A stretch of 64,000 bases of DNA from Flavobacterium covae. GTDB lineage: Bacteria > Bacteroidota > Bacteroidia > Flavobacteriales > Flavobacteriaceae. Of the stretch, positions 48,696 through 59,366 are shown piece by piece. The position numbers were made by a program, and so were the translations under genes. The DNA is taken from assembly GCA_019565575.1 (NCBI GenBank), contig CP067379.1:2976001-3040000 (forward strand). The letters are read 5' to 3'. Under the pieces are notes generated by a model. That model was not told where the DNA came from and made no database searches. It saw only the letters and a program-made list of their open reading frames with translations. Positions within the stretch are counted from its first letter, which is position 1; each line of letters starts with the position of its first letter.

Positions 48696-50165
48696 ATGAG
48701 TTATAATAAAGAAAACAAAATGACATCAGTATCAGGCAGACCTATAGCTGATAATCAAAATTCCCTAACTGCTGGCAAAAGAGGACCAATGCTTTTACAA
48801 GATATTTGGTTTTTAGAAAAACTAGCTCATTTTGATAGGGAAGTAATTCCTGAAAGACGTATGCACGCAAAAGGTTCAGCTGCATTTGGAACGTTTACCG
48901 TTACACATGATATTACCCAGTATACCAAAGCTAAAATATTTTCTGAAATTGGCAAACAAACAGATTTATTTTTAAGGTTTTCAACAGTTGCTGGAGAACG
49001 CGGAGCAGCTGATGCAGAAAGAGATATTCGTGGTTTTGCAGTGAAATTCTACACTGAAGAAGGCAATTGGGACTTAGTAGGAAACAATACTCCTGTATTT
49101 TTTATTCGTGATCCGTATAAATTTCCAGATTTAAACAAAGCGGTAAAAAGAGATCCTGGAACAAATCTTAGAAGTGCTAATAATAATTGGGATTATTGGA
49201 CATTGTTACCCGAATCTTTACATCAAATCACCATGACTATGAGTGAACGTGGTATTCCTAAAAGTTACCGTCACATGAATGGTTATGGTAGCCATACATT
49301 TAGCTTTATAAATGCTCACAATGAGCGTTTTTGGGTGAAATTTCATTTTAAAACAGCTCAAGGAATAGAATGTTTAACGGATCAAGAATCAGAAATAATA
49401 ATAGGAAAAGATAGAGAAAGTCATCAAAGAGACTTATACAACAGCATCAAAGAAGGAAATTATCCAAAATGGCACCTGAAAGTACAAATAATGCCTGAAG
49501 AAGATGCTAAAACATATCCTTTTAATCCTTTTGATTTAACAAAAGTTTGGCCTCATAGTGATTATCCTCTTATTGATGTTGGAGTATTAGAATTAAATAA
49601 AAATCCTGAAAACTATTTTGCAGACGTAGAGCAATCTGCCTTTAACCCAGCAAATATCGTTCCTGGTATAGGCTTTTCTCCCGATAGAATGTTACAAGGT
49701 AGACTCTTTTCTTACGGAGATACACAACGCTACAGATTAGGAGTTAATCATTATCAAATCCCTGTAAACGCCCCAAGATGTCCGTTTCATAATCATCATA
49801 AAGATGGTGCTATGCGTATTGACGGTAACGGCGGAGGAACAGTACATTATGAACCTAATAGTTATGGAAAATGGCAAGAACAAAAAGAATATAGAGAACC
49901 TGCTTTAGCTCTAGAAGGAGCTGCTGATCATTGGGACTTTAGAGAAGATGATAATGATTACTACACACAACCAGGTAACCTATTTAGAATCATGACTCCT
50001 GAACAACAACAAACATTGTTTGAAAACACAGCACGTTCTGTAGGAGGAGCTGAAAGATTTATACAAGAACGTCATATTCATAATTGTTACAAAGCAGACC
50101 CTAACTATGGTAAAGGAGTTGCCGCAGCTTTAGGCATCAGCTTAACCGATTTAGATTTAATATAA
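48696..50165 (+). CDS. katA: Cytosolic monofunctional catalase
   Basis: 489 aa small-subunit (clade 3) haem catalase converting hydrogen peroxide to water and oxygen. Catalytic His in [15 protein letters not shown], Asn in [13 protein letters not shown], haem-ligand Tyr in [16 protein letters not shown]. Start ATG at 48696; a TTG two codons earlier is less likely. No signal peptide. It is followed 14 bp later by a second, exported catalase. Confidence 0.95.
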   Translation: MSYNKENKMTSVSGRPIADNQNSLTAGKRGPMLLQDIWFLEKLAHFDREVIPERRMHAKGSAAFGTFTVTHDITQYTKAKIFSEIGKQTDLFLRFSTVAGERGAADAERDIRGFAVKFYTEEGNWDLVGNNTPVFFIRDPYKFPDLNKAVKRDPGTNLRSANNNWDYWTLLPESLHQITMTMSERGIPKSYRHMNGYGSHTFSFINAHNERFWVKFHFKTAQGIECLTDQESEIIIGKDRESHQRDLYNSIKEGNYPKWHLKVQIMPEEDAKTYPFNPFDLTKVWPHSDYPLIDVGVLELNKNPENYFADVEQSAFNPANIVPGIGFSPDRMLQGRLFSYGDTQRYRLGVNHYQIPVNAPRCPFHNHHKDGAMRIDGNGGGTVHYEPNSYGKWQEQKEYREPALALEGAADHWDFREDDNDYYTQPGNLFRIMTPEQQQTLFENTARSVGGAERFIQERHIHNCYKADPNYGKGVAAALGISLTDLDLI

Positions 50166-50179
50166 ATATTTAAATAGTA

Positions 50180-51673
50180 ATGAGAAAATCATTTTTAACC
50201 TGTGCATCACTTATTATTTCAATGAGTGCATTTGCCCAAAAAACACTTACAACCAGTGCTGGAGCACCTGTAAATGGTGACTTACAGTCCTTAACTCTAG
50301 GACCAAATGGTCCAGTTTTACTAGAAGATGTGCATTTAATTGAAAAATTACAACATTTTAGTAGAGAAAGAATTCCTGAACGTGTTATGCACCCAAGAGG
50401 AACTGGCGCTCAAGGTTATTTCATTTTAACTAAAAATATCAGCGATCTTACTAAAGCTAAAATCTTTACAGAGGTAAATAAAAAAACTCCTGTTTTAGTT
50501 CGTTTCTCAAGCGTTATTCACTCTAAAGGTTCTCCTGAAACAGCAAGAGATCCAAGAGGATTTGCTATAAAATTCTATACAGAAGAAGGAAACTGGGATT
50601 TAGTAGGCAATCATATACCTACATTTTTTATACGAGACGCTATTAAATTTCCTGATTTCACACACGCTAACAAACCATCTCCTATCACGGATCTTCAGGA
50701 TGAAAATAGAATTTTTGATTACTTCTCAAAAACACCAGAAGCTACTCAAACATTAACTTGGTTAATGTCTGATAATGGAACCCCTAAATCTTATAGAGAA
50801 ATGGATGGTTTTGGCGTAAATACGTTTAAATTTATTAATGACAAAGGAGACATTTCTTGGGTTAAATTTCATTTCAAATCATTACAAGGAATTAAAAATT
50901 TAACAGCAGAAGAAGTAATTCAAGTGCAAGGGAAAGACTTTAGTCACATGACCCGAGACTTATACGATAACATTGCTGCTGGTAATTTTCCTAAATGGGA
51001 TTTATATGTACAAATAATACCTAATAAAGACATTAACAAATACGATTTTAATATTTTTGATGACACAAAACAATGGTTTAATGTTGAAGAAATAAAAGTA
51101 GGTACACTAGTTTTAGATCGTATACCAGCAAATTTCTTTCAATATACAGAAAGTGCTGCTTTTGCTCCTTCTAGAGTAATACCTGGAATTGGTTTTTCTC
51201 CTGACAAAATGCTTCAAGGTAGAAATTTTTCTTATGCTGATGCACAAATGTACAGATTAGGTAAAAATCATCAATTATTACCTGCTAATAGACCTTTAGT
51301 AAAAGTAAATAATTACCATATAGACGGTGCAATGAATTTTGAAGAAAGAACAGGAGACACAAACTACTTTCCTAGTCATAATAATCCTACATATACAGAA
51401 TTCAACGCAGATGATAAAAGACTTTTAGACGGTTATATGGTACGTGAAGAAATAAAAGACTCTAAAGATTTTTATCAAGCAGGTATCTTATATCGAGGTT
51501 ACTCAAAACAAGAAAAAGATAACTTAATAAAAAACTGGACTAATAATTTAAGTAAAGTTAAAGATAAAAACATTCAGGCTACCATTGTTAGCTTTTTATA
51601 CAAAGCAGATCAAGAATACGGAACAAGAGTTGGTAATGCTCTAGGTTTATCTAAAGATAGTTATAATAAATAA
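50180..51673 (+). CDS. Periplasmic catalase
   Basis: 497 aa, intact, with a signal peptide MRKSFLTCASLIISMSAFA-QK. Catalase residues are conserved: His in ERVMHPRGTGAQGYF, Asn in LVGNHIPTFFIRD, Tyr in RNFSYADAQMYRLG. It resembles KatB-type exported catalases. Placed between katA and a small ankyrin protein, all in one direction with short gaps. Confidence 0.93.
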   Translation: MRKSFLTCASLIISMSAFAQKTLTTSAGAPVNGDLQSLTLGPNGPVLLEDVHLIEKLQHFSRERIPERVMHPRGTGAQGYFILTKNISDLTKAKIFTEVNKKTPVLVRFSSVIHSKGSPETARDPRGFAIKFYTEEGNWDLVGNHIPTFFIRDAIKFPDFTHANKPSPITDLQDENRIFDYFSKTPEATQTLTWLMSDNGTPKSYREMDGFGVNTFKFINDKGDISWVKFHFKSLQGIKNLTAEEVIQVQGKDFSHMTRDLYDNIAAGNFPKWDLYVQIIPNKDINKYDFNIFDDTKQWFNVEEIKVGTLVLDRIPANFFQYTESAAFAPSRVIPGIGFSPDKMLQGRNFSYADAQMYRLGKNHQLLPANRPLVKVNNYHIDGAMNFEERTGDTNYFPSHNNPTYTEFNADDKRLLDGYMVREEIKDSKDFYQAGILYRGYSKQEKDNLIKNWTNNLSKVKDKNIQATIVSFLYKADQEYGTRVGNALGLSKDSYNK

Positions 51674-51758
51674 ATTCCCTTAACTCGTTAGAATGCTATA
51701 ATATTAGTTTTTAACCGTTCTAATATCTATAGCATTCTTTCTTTTAAAACATAAGATT

Positions 51759-52214
51759 ATGTATATCAAAAAATTTTTCACACTTCTTTTATTAGTAAAC
51801 GCTTTTTTCTTTTCCTATGCTCAAAATTCTAATGCGCAACATGAACTTGAAAAATCTTTCTTTTATGGAGCAAGAACATCTAACATAGAAATACTAGATG
51901 AATTTATTAAAACGGGTGTGAGTGTTAATTATCAAGGTGAAAACGGCTATACTGCAATAATGATTGCGGCATACAATGGGCAGAAAAAAGCAGTAGAATT
52001 TTTACTTTCTAAAGGAGCCGATTTATGTATAAAGGATAAAAGAGGAAATACTGCTCTAATGGGAGCAATCGTGGCTAGTGAAGATGATATTGCTAAATAT
52101 TTAATAAATAACGAAAAATGCGATGAAGAAACAAATAAAAGAACTCTTGAATATGCACAACGTTTTGGAAGAACTGAAATAATTAAGTTTTTATCTACAA
52201 AAAACACCAAATAA
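51759..52214 (+). CDS. Exported ankyrin-repeat protein of the catalase operon
   Basis: 151 aa with a signal peptide (FTLLLLVNAFFFSYAQ). About three ankyrin repeats: TSNIEILDEFIKTGVSVNYQ, NGYTAIMIAAYNGQKKAVEFLLSKGADLC and KRGNTALMGAIVASEDDIAKYLIN. In Pseudomonas aeruginosa the analogous AnkB is required for full activity of the periplasmic catalase KatB, so a partner role for the exported catalase is likely. Confidence 0.85.
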   Translation: MYIKKFFTLLLLVNAFFFSYAQNSNAQHELEKSFFYGARTSNIEILDEFIKTGVSVNYQGENGYTAIMIAAYNGQKKAVEFLLSKGADLCIKDKRGNTALMGAIVASEDDIAKYLINNEKCDEETNKRTLEYAQRFGRTEIIKFLSTKNTK

Positions 52215-52487
52215 AAACAATCTGTTTTTAACAAAATTTAATATCAATTAGTCTAAAAAGCATACCCTCCTAATTTAAAATAATTCATTTCAATAAATTA
52301 TTTTACTCACAAAACATTGAGTAGCCAATATCACTAACTCTATAAATTTAATAACATACAAGATGAATCATAAACAATTTTAGAATATTGATTAAATAAC
52401 AATCCTTAAAAACATATTTGCATTTATAATTTTATTGTCTAGTAGAATTTAATCTAAAAATATCTAAAAAACGTTAAAAATGTAAGT
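52215..52487. other. Intergenic region without a supported gene
   Basis: AT-rich spacer between the ankyrin gene and the outer-membrane protein gene. No stem-loop terminator stands out after the ankyrin gene. Confidence 0.4.
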
Positions 52488-52495
52488 TATCTTTG
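52488..52495 (+). promoter_or_regulatory. -7 promoter element of the outer-membrane protein gene
   Basis: TATCTTTG matches TAnnTTTG, 37 bp before the ATG at 52533. Confidence 0.6.
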
Positions 52496-52532
52496 TTTAT
52501 AATTTTTAACACAAAGAATCATATATTTTAAA

Positions 52533-53393
52533 ATGAAAAAAACAATTTATTTATCCGTTTTCAGTTCTTTGATTTCGCTTTTTTCATTAGCTCAAGAAAC
52601 GGTTTCAGAACGTTATACTGCACATAATAAAGGTAAGTTCTATGTATATTGGGGAGGAAATCGCGAAACTTTCAGTAATTCTGACATTACTTTTAAAGGA
52701 AATGATTACAACTTTACCATTTATGATGTACCAGCTCAAGACAAACCTAAAGGTTGGCATATAGATTATATCAATCCGCTTAGAATGACCATCCCACAAA
52801 CAAATTTCCGATTAGGATATTTTATTAACGATCATTACAATATTTCATTAGGCTTAGACCACATGAAATATGTTATGTATCAAAATAAAGTCGTAAATTA
52901 CACAGGTAATTACCCTAACAGAGGTTTATATGGTGAAGATAAAAATGAATTAGGTCAACCTATCAGTTCAAATCAAATAAATTTAACCGAGGATTTTTTA
53001 ACATTTGAACATACTGACGGGCTTAATTATGTTAATGCAGAAATCAGCCGAGTTGATGATCTCACTAAATACATCGTTCCTACCCTTAATACAGATAAAG
53101 TACAACTAAATCTGACAGAAGGAATTGGTGCTGGTATTTTATTACCTAAAACAAATACCAAACTTTTTCATAAAGAACGCTACGATGAATTTCATTTAGC
53201 AGGTTATGGTATAGCTGCTAAAGCTGGTTTAAATTTAACCTTTTTAAAACATTTCTTTGTACAAGGAGAACTCAAAGGAGGCTATATTAACATGCCTGAT
53301 ATTCGTACTTCCTATGATTCATCAGACAGAGCAAGCCAACATTTTTGGTTCTTACAACGCATTATAGCTTTTGGTGTTACATATAAATTATAA
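52533..53393 (+). CDS. Outer-membrane beta-barrel protein
   Basis: 286 aa with a signal peptide ending SLFSLAQ. The mature sequence alternates hydrophobic and polar residues in strand-like segments (KGKFYVYWGGNRETF, NYNISLGLDHMKYVMY, FFVQGELKGGYIN) and ends in FGVTYKL, a typical barrel C-terminus. This type (KFYVYWGGNR) is widespread and uncharacterised in flavobacteria. Monocistronic: own promoter upstream, terminator downstream. Confidence 0.75.
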   Translation: MKKTIYLSVFSSLISLFSLAQETVSERYTAHNKGKFYVYWGGNRETFSNSDITFKGNDYNFTIYDVPAQDKPKGWHIDYINPLRMTIPQTNFRLGYFINDHYNISLGLDHMKYVMYQNKVVNYTGNYPNRGLYGEDKNELGQPISSNQINLTEDFLTFEHTDGLNYVNAEISRVDDLTKYIVPTLNTDKVQLNLTEGIGAGILLPKTNTKLFHKERYDEFHLAGYGIAAKAGLNLTFLKHFFVQGELKGGYINMPDIRTSYDSSDRASQHFWFLQRIIAFGVTYKL

Positions 53394-53415
53394 TACCTTA
53401 TTTTCATAAAATTTT

Positions 53416-53460
53416 AACTAGAGGTGGTTTAAAAAACAAAGAACCCAACCTCTAGTTTTT
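53416..53460 (+). terminator. Rho-independent terminator after the outer-membrane protein gene
   Basis: Stem AACTAGAGGT / ACCTCTAGTT (10 bp), 22-nt loop, then TTT. Confidence 0.75.
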
Positions 53461-53673
53461 CTTTTCTTCTCTAGAAAAACATCAAAACTATTTCCTTTTC
53501 CTCAACTCCCCCTCAAATTACTTTTAAAATTCAACTTACACATTAGACTTTACAGTAATACCATTTAAACTTTGAAATTCCCTCTTAATAACATTTTTTT
53601 AACCTTGAGACTGTCCAAAAAGTTCGCAATCTTTTCATCTCCCAAAGGGAGAACACATAATGTTGATTATGAA

Positions 53674-55446
53674 GAGGCTGTCCTAAAAGGGCAGCTTTTT
53701 TTATGCCGCAAATTCACGATATTGGTGATTGCTAGTAAAATTTAATTTTTCAAAAACAATTAGAAGGCAAAATCGAGTCATATAGTTGTATGTTGAGCAA
53801 GAACGAGTTGTTTTAAAAGCTTTTTTCATTGAATCTGTAGTTGTAGCCACCATTTTTCTGAAATTATGACCAAGCGCCATTAGTAGAAACTCCATTTCTA
53901 CCATTTCTAACCCAAAAAATGTAAACCGATTAAATTTATTGTTGTTTTTTAGTTGTCCGAATACTGCCTCTACTTCAACAGGTCTTTTACTTCTGTGTTT
54001 GTGTCCTTTTTTTGAGTTTAGTAATTCTTTAGCTTCGTTTTTTAGGCAATTTAGACGGTGATTGACTTCTATTTTTCGATTCCCTTTTGCTTTGTGGCAT
54101 AAACTTCTCAATGGGCATCCTTCGCATCGTTTAGCTTGATAATAAGTCACTTCTGATTCATATCCATTGCTAGAGATTCGCTTACCTATTCCTATGTTTT
54201 CCATTTTTTGCCCCATAGGACAGATATAGAAATCGTATTGTTGATTGTAAAATAAATTTTGCACTAAAAAGGATTCTCTTTAAGTTTCTTTTTCTGCTCT
54301 GCATGAAAATAATTGTACTTTACAAAGGGCTCAATTTGCTTGTTTTTAAGCATTTGGTAATTTTCTTCACTGCCATATCCAGCATCGGCGACAACTTCTT
54401 TACTTTGTCTATTATAGTTTTCTTCAAAACTGTTTAAGTGTGACTCTAATGTGTTGGTATCGTTGGTCGTTTGATGTATAGAAACGTGTGTAATAAATTG
54501 ATTTTCAGTTGATATTTGAGGGTTGTAAGCTGGTTTGAGTTGCCCATTTCTCATATGATCTTCCTTCATTCTCATAAAAGTAGCGTCAGGGTCTGTCTTA
54601 CTATAAGAGTTTCTATTTCCAAGTATTTCTAAATCCTTTTCGTATTTCTCTAATCTTGGAAGGTGTTCTTCCTGTAATTTCTGTAGTTCTTTTACCTGTT
54701 TCTTAGTCGGTTCTTTTAACTTTTTATTCAATTCTGATAGCTTTTCTTTTAATTCATCTGAATTGATTTTTTTTGGCAATGCTTCTTGGTTAAGTTCTTG
54801 GTTTTCTGATTGTATACTGTTTTCTATATCAGATAAAATAGTGTTGATTTTTACTTCTAATTTCTCTTTGTATTTTTCAACCGAACCACGCCAAACAAAG
54901 GTGTATTTGTTGGATTTTGCTTCAATTTTAGTACCATCAATATATTGAACATCAAGGCTTATATAACCTAGGTCGACCAATATTTTTACTACTTCTGCGA
55001 ATAAAACTTTGATTTTATCTTTCAAAATTTTGCCTCTAAACTCGTTAATGGTTCTAAACCCAGGAGTGGAATTGCCTGAGATAAACATAAAATGAATGTT
55101 CTCATTAAGTGCTTTGGCTATTTTTCGGCAAGAATAGATATTTGACAAATAGCTATAAAACAATACTTTGATTAGCATTCTAGGATGGTAAGCAGAGCAT
55201 CCACCACCGCGATAAAGCTTAACTATGTCGCTAATATCAAGTCTGTCAACTATAGAATCGACCAGTCGAACAGGGTGGTTATCATCAATTTTATCAAAAA
55301 TATTGATTGGAAAAAGTTCTGGAGAATTGCCTGTCTGGTTTTTAAATGTTACTTTAGCCATTGCTTGTTTTTTGTTACCTCTAAAATACATGTTTTAGAG
55401 TAAAACAGCAATAAAAAAGGCTGTCCTAAACTTTTTGGACAGCCTC
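53674..55446 (-). mobile_element. IS1182-family insertion sequence (1773 bp)
   Basis: Ends are inverted: left GAGGCTGTCCTAAAAGG, right (complement) GAGGCTGTCCAAAAAG. It encodes one transposase on the minus strand. No target-site duplication is obvious between the flanks GATTATGAA and GACAAACTG. It is inserted in the middle of a repeat copy, whose own sequence contains the similar phrase GAGACTGTCCAAAAAG. Confidence 0.85.
53701..55361 (-). CDS. IS1182-family DDE transposase (frameshifted)
   Basis: About 554 aa. N-terminal DUF772-like domain ([28 protein letters not shown]), DDE region with [25 protein letters not shown] and [17 protein letters not shown], zinc-like [13 protein letters not shown], and a C-terminal [15 protein letters not shown] bearing the final Glu. 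The frame breaks at about 54270, where a T-run of five should be six ([17 protein letters not shown]). If the indel is an artefact the IS is potentially active. Start MAKVTFKNQ at 55361. Confidence 0.88.
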
Positions 55447-55677
55447 GACAAACTGTATGTTGATTTAGACACTATCCTACAAAAGCAATAAAAATTAGTG
55501 TTGATTTTCGATGCGCTTCGCGCTCGAACTAACGATGATTTCAATTATATACTCACCCCTTTGTTCGAGTTATTTTAAAACGAAAAAAACATATCGAGAA
55601 TTTTACTTTTTAATCCAATATTTTTTAAGTTTAAATGGTATAATCCTAACATTTTAAGAAACTTTAATCAAAAAAAT

Positions 55678-55726
55678 GCCCTAAAAGCATGACCTCTACA
55701 TAAATATAGACGATTACCTTTAGGGC
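55678..55726. repeat. Inverted repeat GCCCTAAA / TTTAGGGC
   Basis: 8-bp arms at 55678-55685 and 55719-55726 with a 33-nt interior, between the repeat copy and the ohr gene. Lies about 140 bp beyond the ohr stop; purpose unknown. Confidence 0.4.
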
Positions 55727-55868
55727 GTATAATATAGATTTCTAATTATTTTAAATTTTATATTCTATTTATTAGAAAATATCTTTTGCTACAATACCTA
55801 TCAAACCAATGATCTCTTTACTAACAAATATTAAAATCTAATTAAAAACCACAATTACTCAAAATTAT

Positions 55869-56285
55869 TTATTTCAATGATATTTCTACTTGAATATTAC
55901 CTCTAGTTGCATTAGAATAAGGACAGATTTGGTGTGTTTTAGCTAATAAATCTTCAGCCACTTCTCTTTCTACTCCTTCTATTTGAGCAACTAAATTTAC
56001 GCTTAAATCAAAACCCCCATTTGCATTAGCACCAATGCCTACTTCAGCTGTTATACTAGTGCTTCCTAATTTAATTTTTAAATTACGAGCGACTAAATTT
56101 AACGCACTATCAAAACACGCCGCATAACCTGCCGCAAATAATTGTTCTGGATTTGTAAAAGCACCTCCTTTTCCTCCTAATTCTTTTGGAATTTCTACTT
56201 TAAAATCTAAAACACCGTCTTCAGATTTTACACTACCTTCTCTTCCTCCTGTTGCAGTTACTTTTGTAGAATATAATGTTTTCAT
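55869..56285 (-). CDS. ohr: Organic hydroperoxide resistance protein (Ohr/OsmC)
   Basis: 138 aa. Thiol peroxidase for organic hydroperoxides with C57 in AAGYAACFDSAL and C121 in HQICPYSNATRGN; R15 and E47 complete the active site. The last gene of a TetR-nitroreductase-Ohr unit (6-bp gap to the nitroreductase). The more usual regulator OhrR (MarR) is absent here. Confidence 0.93.
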   Translation of the reverse strand: MKTLYSTKVTATGGREGSVKSEDGVLDFKVEIPKELGGKGGAFTNPEQLFAAGYAACFDSALNLVARNLKIKLGSTSITAEVGIGANANGGFDLSVNLVAQIEGVEREVAEDLLAKTHQICPYSNATRGNIQVEISLK

Positions 56286-56291
56286 TTTTTA

Positions 56292-56924
56292 TTAATCTAT
56301 TAACGTTACTAATTCATTCATAGGTTTTCGTACCTTTTTAAGATTTACTAACCAATCATTAGGCACATTCTTGTATCCCAAAGGAAGAATTAATGTACTT
56401 CTTAAATTCTTCGCTCTTAAATCAAGTATCTTATCTAACTCATCACGATCAAAACCCTCCATAGGCGTACTATCTATCCCCTCATACTCAGCCTGTGTCA
56501 TAGCTGACATAAGAGCTATATAAGTCTGTTTTGCAGCATGATTATAGTTTTCTTCTGGGTCTTGGTCTGGATAAAATGATAAAAGTTTTTGGCGATACGC
56601 TTCCCATCCTTCATTTTTAATTCCTCTTATTTCATTAGTCAAATCAAACATGTGATTGATCCTTTCTGTTGTATAATTATCCCAAGCCGCAAAAACTAAC
56701 AAATGAGAGCAATCAGTAACCTGCGACTGATTCCATGCTATTTTCCTAATTTCTGCTTTAACATCTGGATTTGTAATTACAAAAACTTCAAAAGGTTGTA
56801 ATCCACTAGAAGTTGGAGTCAATCTAATAGCCTCCAAAATGTTTTCTATCTTTTCGTTTGGAATCGTTTCTCCCGTCATTGCTTTACAAGCATAACGATT
56901 ATTCAATAATTCTAAAAAATCCAT
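56292..56924 (-). CDS. NfsB-like nitroreductase
   Basis: 210 aa FMN-dependent NAD(P)H nitroreductase: LLNNRYACKAMTGETIPNEKIENILEAIRLTPTSSGLQPFEVFVITN at the start and LRAKNLRSTLILPLGYKN near the end, both flavin contacts. Reduces nitro or quinone compounds. Lies between tetR (56-bp gap) and ohr in the same direction. Confidence 0.9.
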   Translation of the reverse strand: MDFLELLNNRYACKAMTGETIPNEKIENILEAIRLTPTSSGLQPFEVFVITNPDVKAEIRKIAWNQSQVTDCSHLLVFAAWDNYTTERINHMFDLTNEIRGIKNEGWEAYRQKLLSFYPDQDPEENYNHAAKQTYIALMSAMTQAEYEGIDSTPMEGFDRDELDKILDLRAKNLRSTLILPLGYKNVPNDWLVNLKKVRKPMNELVTLID

Positions 56925-56980
56925 TTTATTTATTTTAATGTAATCTATTATTTTTATTATTCTATTTTTGTAAGTATCTA

Positions 56981-57552
56981 TTATTTCTTAATACTATACC
57001 AAGCCATATTATATGCGTTTTCTAACACTTCTTCATCAAAAAAAAGTTCACCCGTTTGCTGTTTTGCAACCAAAAGGAAAGCGGATTTATAGCAAATCCA
57101 TAGATCAAATAAAGAGAACAATCTTTAATGATTCCTTCTTCTTGCCCTCGTTTACATAAATCCATAAACTTTTGCAAATACGAAATCCCCTTACTACGTG
57201 TTTCCTCATTAATCATAGGCGTAATATCACACAACGATTGAAAAAGAGCTTCTTTAATATGAGTACGTTTATAATTAGCTATACTATTCCAGATTACTCT
57301 AAACCCCTCTTCTACCGACATTCCTTCCTCGTAATCTGCAAAAATACAATGGCTAATCTCCTCTTTTAAATGGAGATAAAGCTTATTTATAAGATCTTGC
57401 TTATTTTCAAAATAAATATAAATAGTAGCTGGTGCTACATTTGCTTTTTGTGCAATTTTTGACATTGAAGAAGCATGAAAACCATTATTATTTACTAATT
57501 CTAAAGTCGCCTCTAATATAGCCTTCTCTTTATCTTTTAATTCAGCTCTCAT
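56981..57552 (-). CDS. TetR-family regulator (3' frameshift)
   Basis: About 190 aa. N-terminal helix-turn-helix KAILEATLELVNNNGFHASSMSKIAQKANVAPATIYIYFENKQDLINKLY. The C-terminal frame is lost at about 57078 where TCCTTTTGG lacks a T; repaired it reads FLVAKQQTGELFFDEEVLENAYNMAWYSIKK, ending at 56981. Probably represses itself, the nitroreductase and ohr from the dyad at 57592. Start MRAELKDKEK at 57552. Confidence 0.87.
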
Positions 57553-57591
57553 CTCTACTACTCTTTTGTGATGACAAATATACATAAAAAG

Positions 57592-57605
57592 AATGAACGT
57601 TCGTT
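57592..57605. promoter_or_regulatory. Probable TetR operator
   Basis: AATGAACGTTCGTT, an imperfect palindrome centred on GAACGTTC, 40 bp upstream of the tetR start; a form often bound by TetR-family regulators. Confidence 0.6.
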
Positions 57606-58197
57606 TTTTTTATTCTTTTTAAAAAAAGAAATACTTTTTTATTTTTCTATCCTCCCCTATATCATTCTATCAAATACTGACTTACTACAAACCTCTCTAA
57701 TAAAAACAAAACACTAAAAATCTCTTCCTTCAAATCCCTCCTTATTCATTAAAAACAAAAAAAGGACACTTTTACCAGACCTAAAATCATTTTATCTGTA
57801 CAAAATCATCTTTACACTATTTAAATAAAAAAGTCTTATCACTTTAAAATCTTATATTTTTGTACGGATTTTCCGTAATTATTAATTAAATCATTTTTAT
57901 ACCTTGGCTTCATGAATCAACAAAAGAATATCTAATGAAAAAAAATCACAAAACCCTTATATCCTTACACAATACACAACTCATTCCTTATTATTTTTAG
58001 GAATACCCTCTAAAATCAATTATTTTTATTAAACATAATTAAAATCATATCTATTCAACATTTAATCATATAAATACTAAATAGAAACATTTATCGTTAA
58101 AATAATATCTTTATTGCAATACTAATTTTATATACGAAATATAAAAACATAACTTTTTAATTCATAGTTAAACCTTCTTACCAAACAAACTAATAAA
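57606..58197. other. Long AT-rich intergenic region
   Basis: 592 bp between divergent genes. No frame, RNA gene or hairpin that I can support. Confidence 0.5.
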
Positions 58198-59182
58198 ATG
58201 AAAATTAAACTTTTAACTCTTACCCTAATAGCAACACTCTTTTCTTGTAATAAAGAAAACGAAATAGCAAGTTTAAAGACTGAAGAACCAATTGACTTTA
58301 AACAAAAAATGAGAGAATTTGTAATCGGTATCAGCAAATACTCTAAAGCAATTAATTCTGATTTTTATATAATTCCTCAGAACGGTATCGAATTAGTTTC
58401 AACAACTGGAAATGATTTAGGAAATCCTCACGATTCTTACCTTGATGCTATTGATGCTAATGGACAAGAAGACCTGTTTTATAGCTCTGAAAATGACAAT
58501 CAAGCAACTCCTAGCAATCGAACAGAATATTTAAAAAAATTACTTAATATATCTAAAAATTCAGGAAATAAAATTCTAGTGATTGATTTTTGTTCAAACA
58601 ATACTGATATTTCTGATTCTTATTTACAAAACAATAACAACAATTACACCTCTTTTGCCACAACCGAAATAGGATTAAACTCCATCCCCCCTACCCAATC
58701 CTATAAATCAAGAAAATGACACAAATATTAACAACATCAATAACGTCAAAAATTTCTTATATATCATAAACCCTACTCAATACAAATCTAAAACTGATTT
58801 TATTGCAGCCGTAAATAAAACAAACTATGATTTAATAATAATGGATCTATTTTTTAAAGGAGTCCCTTTTACCTCTACCGAAATAAATCAACTTAAAAAC
58901 AAAGAAAACGGAGGACGAAGACTCGTTATCTCATATATGTCAATTGGAGAAGCCGAAAGTTATCGTTATTACTGGCAAACCAATTGGTTTGCCAACAAAC
59001 CTTCCTGGTTAGATGAAGAAAATCCTGATTGGAAAGGTAACTTTAAAGTAAAATATTGGGATGAAAAATGGCAAAGCATTATTTATGGAAACAATAATTC
59101 TTATCTAAAAAAAATACTAGATGCTAACTTTGACGGAGTCTATTTAGACATAATTGATGCTTTTGACTATTATACTAATTAA
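58198..59182 (+). CDS. GH114/TM1410-like glycosidase lipoprotein (frameshifted, short C-terminus)
   Basis: Lipoprotein (lipobox LFS-C17) of the endo-alpha-1,4-polygalactosaminidase/TM1410 family, TIM-barrel enzymes acting on surface polysaccharide. Motifs: FVIGISKYSKAINSDFYIIPQNG, KILVIDFCSN, RRLVISYMSIGEAESYRYYW, PDWKGNFKVKYWDEKWQSI and FDGVYLDIIDAFDYY. The frame shifts at a C-run of six (58682-58687, five expected). The protein stops a few residues after DIIDAFDYY, shorter than I expect for the family, 12 bp before an inverted-repeat element, so the 3' end may have been lost. Confidence 0.75.
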
Positions 59183-59310
59183 AAAAATTACTTCCGCTAA
59201 CAGCTAAGGTTTCGTTGCGTGCAGAGCACGAACAATGAAACCTCTGTTGAACGAAACCGTTGAGATTCCATGCACTATGGGAATATCGAAGTGAAAATTT
59301 AAGAATATAC

Positions 59311-59335
59311 AAGAGGCATTTACGCCTCTTTTTTT
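59311..59335 (+). terminator. Rho-independent terminator
   Basis: Stem AAGAGGC / GCCTCTT, loop ATTTAC, then five further Ts. Lies inside the inverted-repeat element, downstream of the GH114-like gene. Confidence 0.75.
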
Positions 59336-59366
59336 GAAGTGTAATAGTTATTTTATTTTGGTTTTT

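Larger units (their letters stand above)
53558..55641. repeat. Interspersed repeat copy F (inverted), split by an IS
   Basis: The terminal repeats ATACCATTTAAACTT (53558) and AAGTTTAAATGGTAT (ending 55641) bracket the IS at 53674-55446. The outer parts match copies D and E in reverse orientation. Relative to those copies about 20 bp that form the central hairpin (ACTCC...GGAGT) are missing at the IS junction. Confidence 0.8.
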
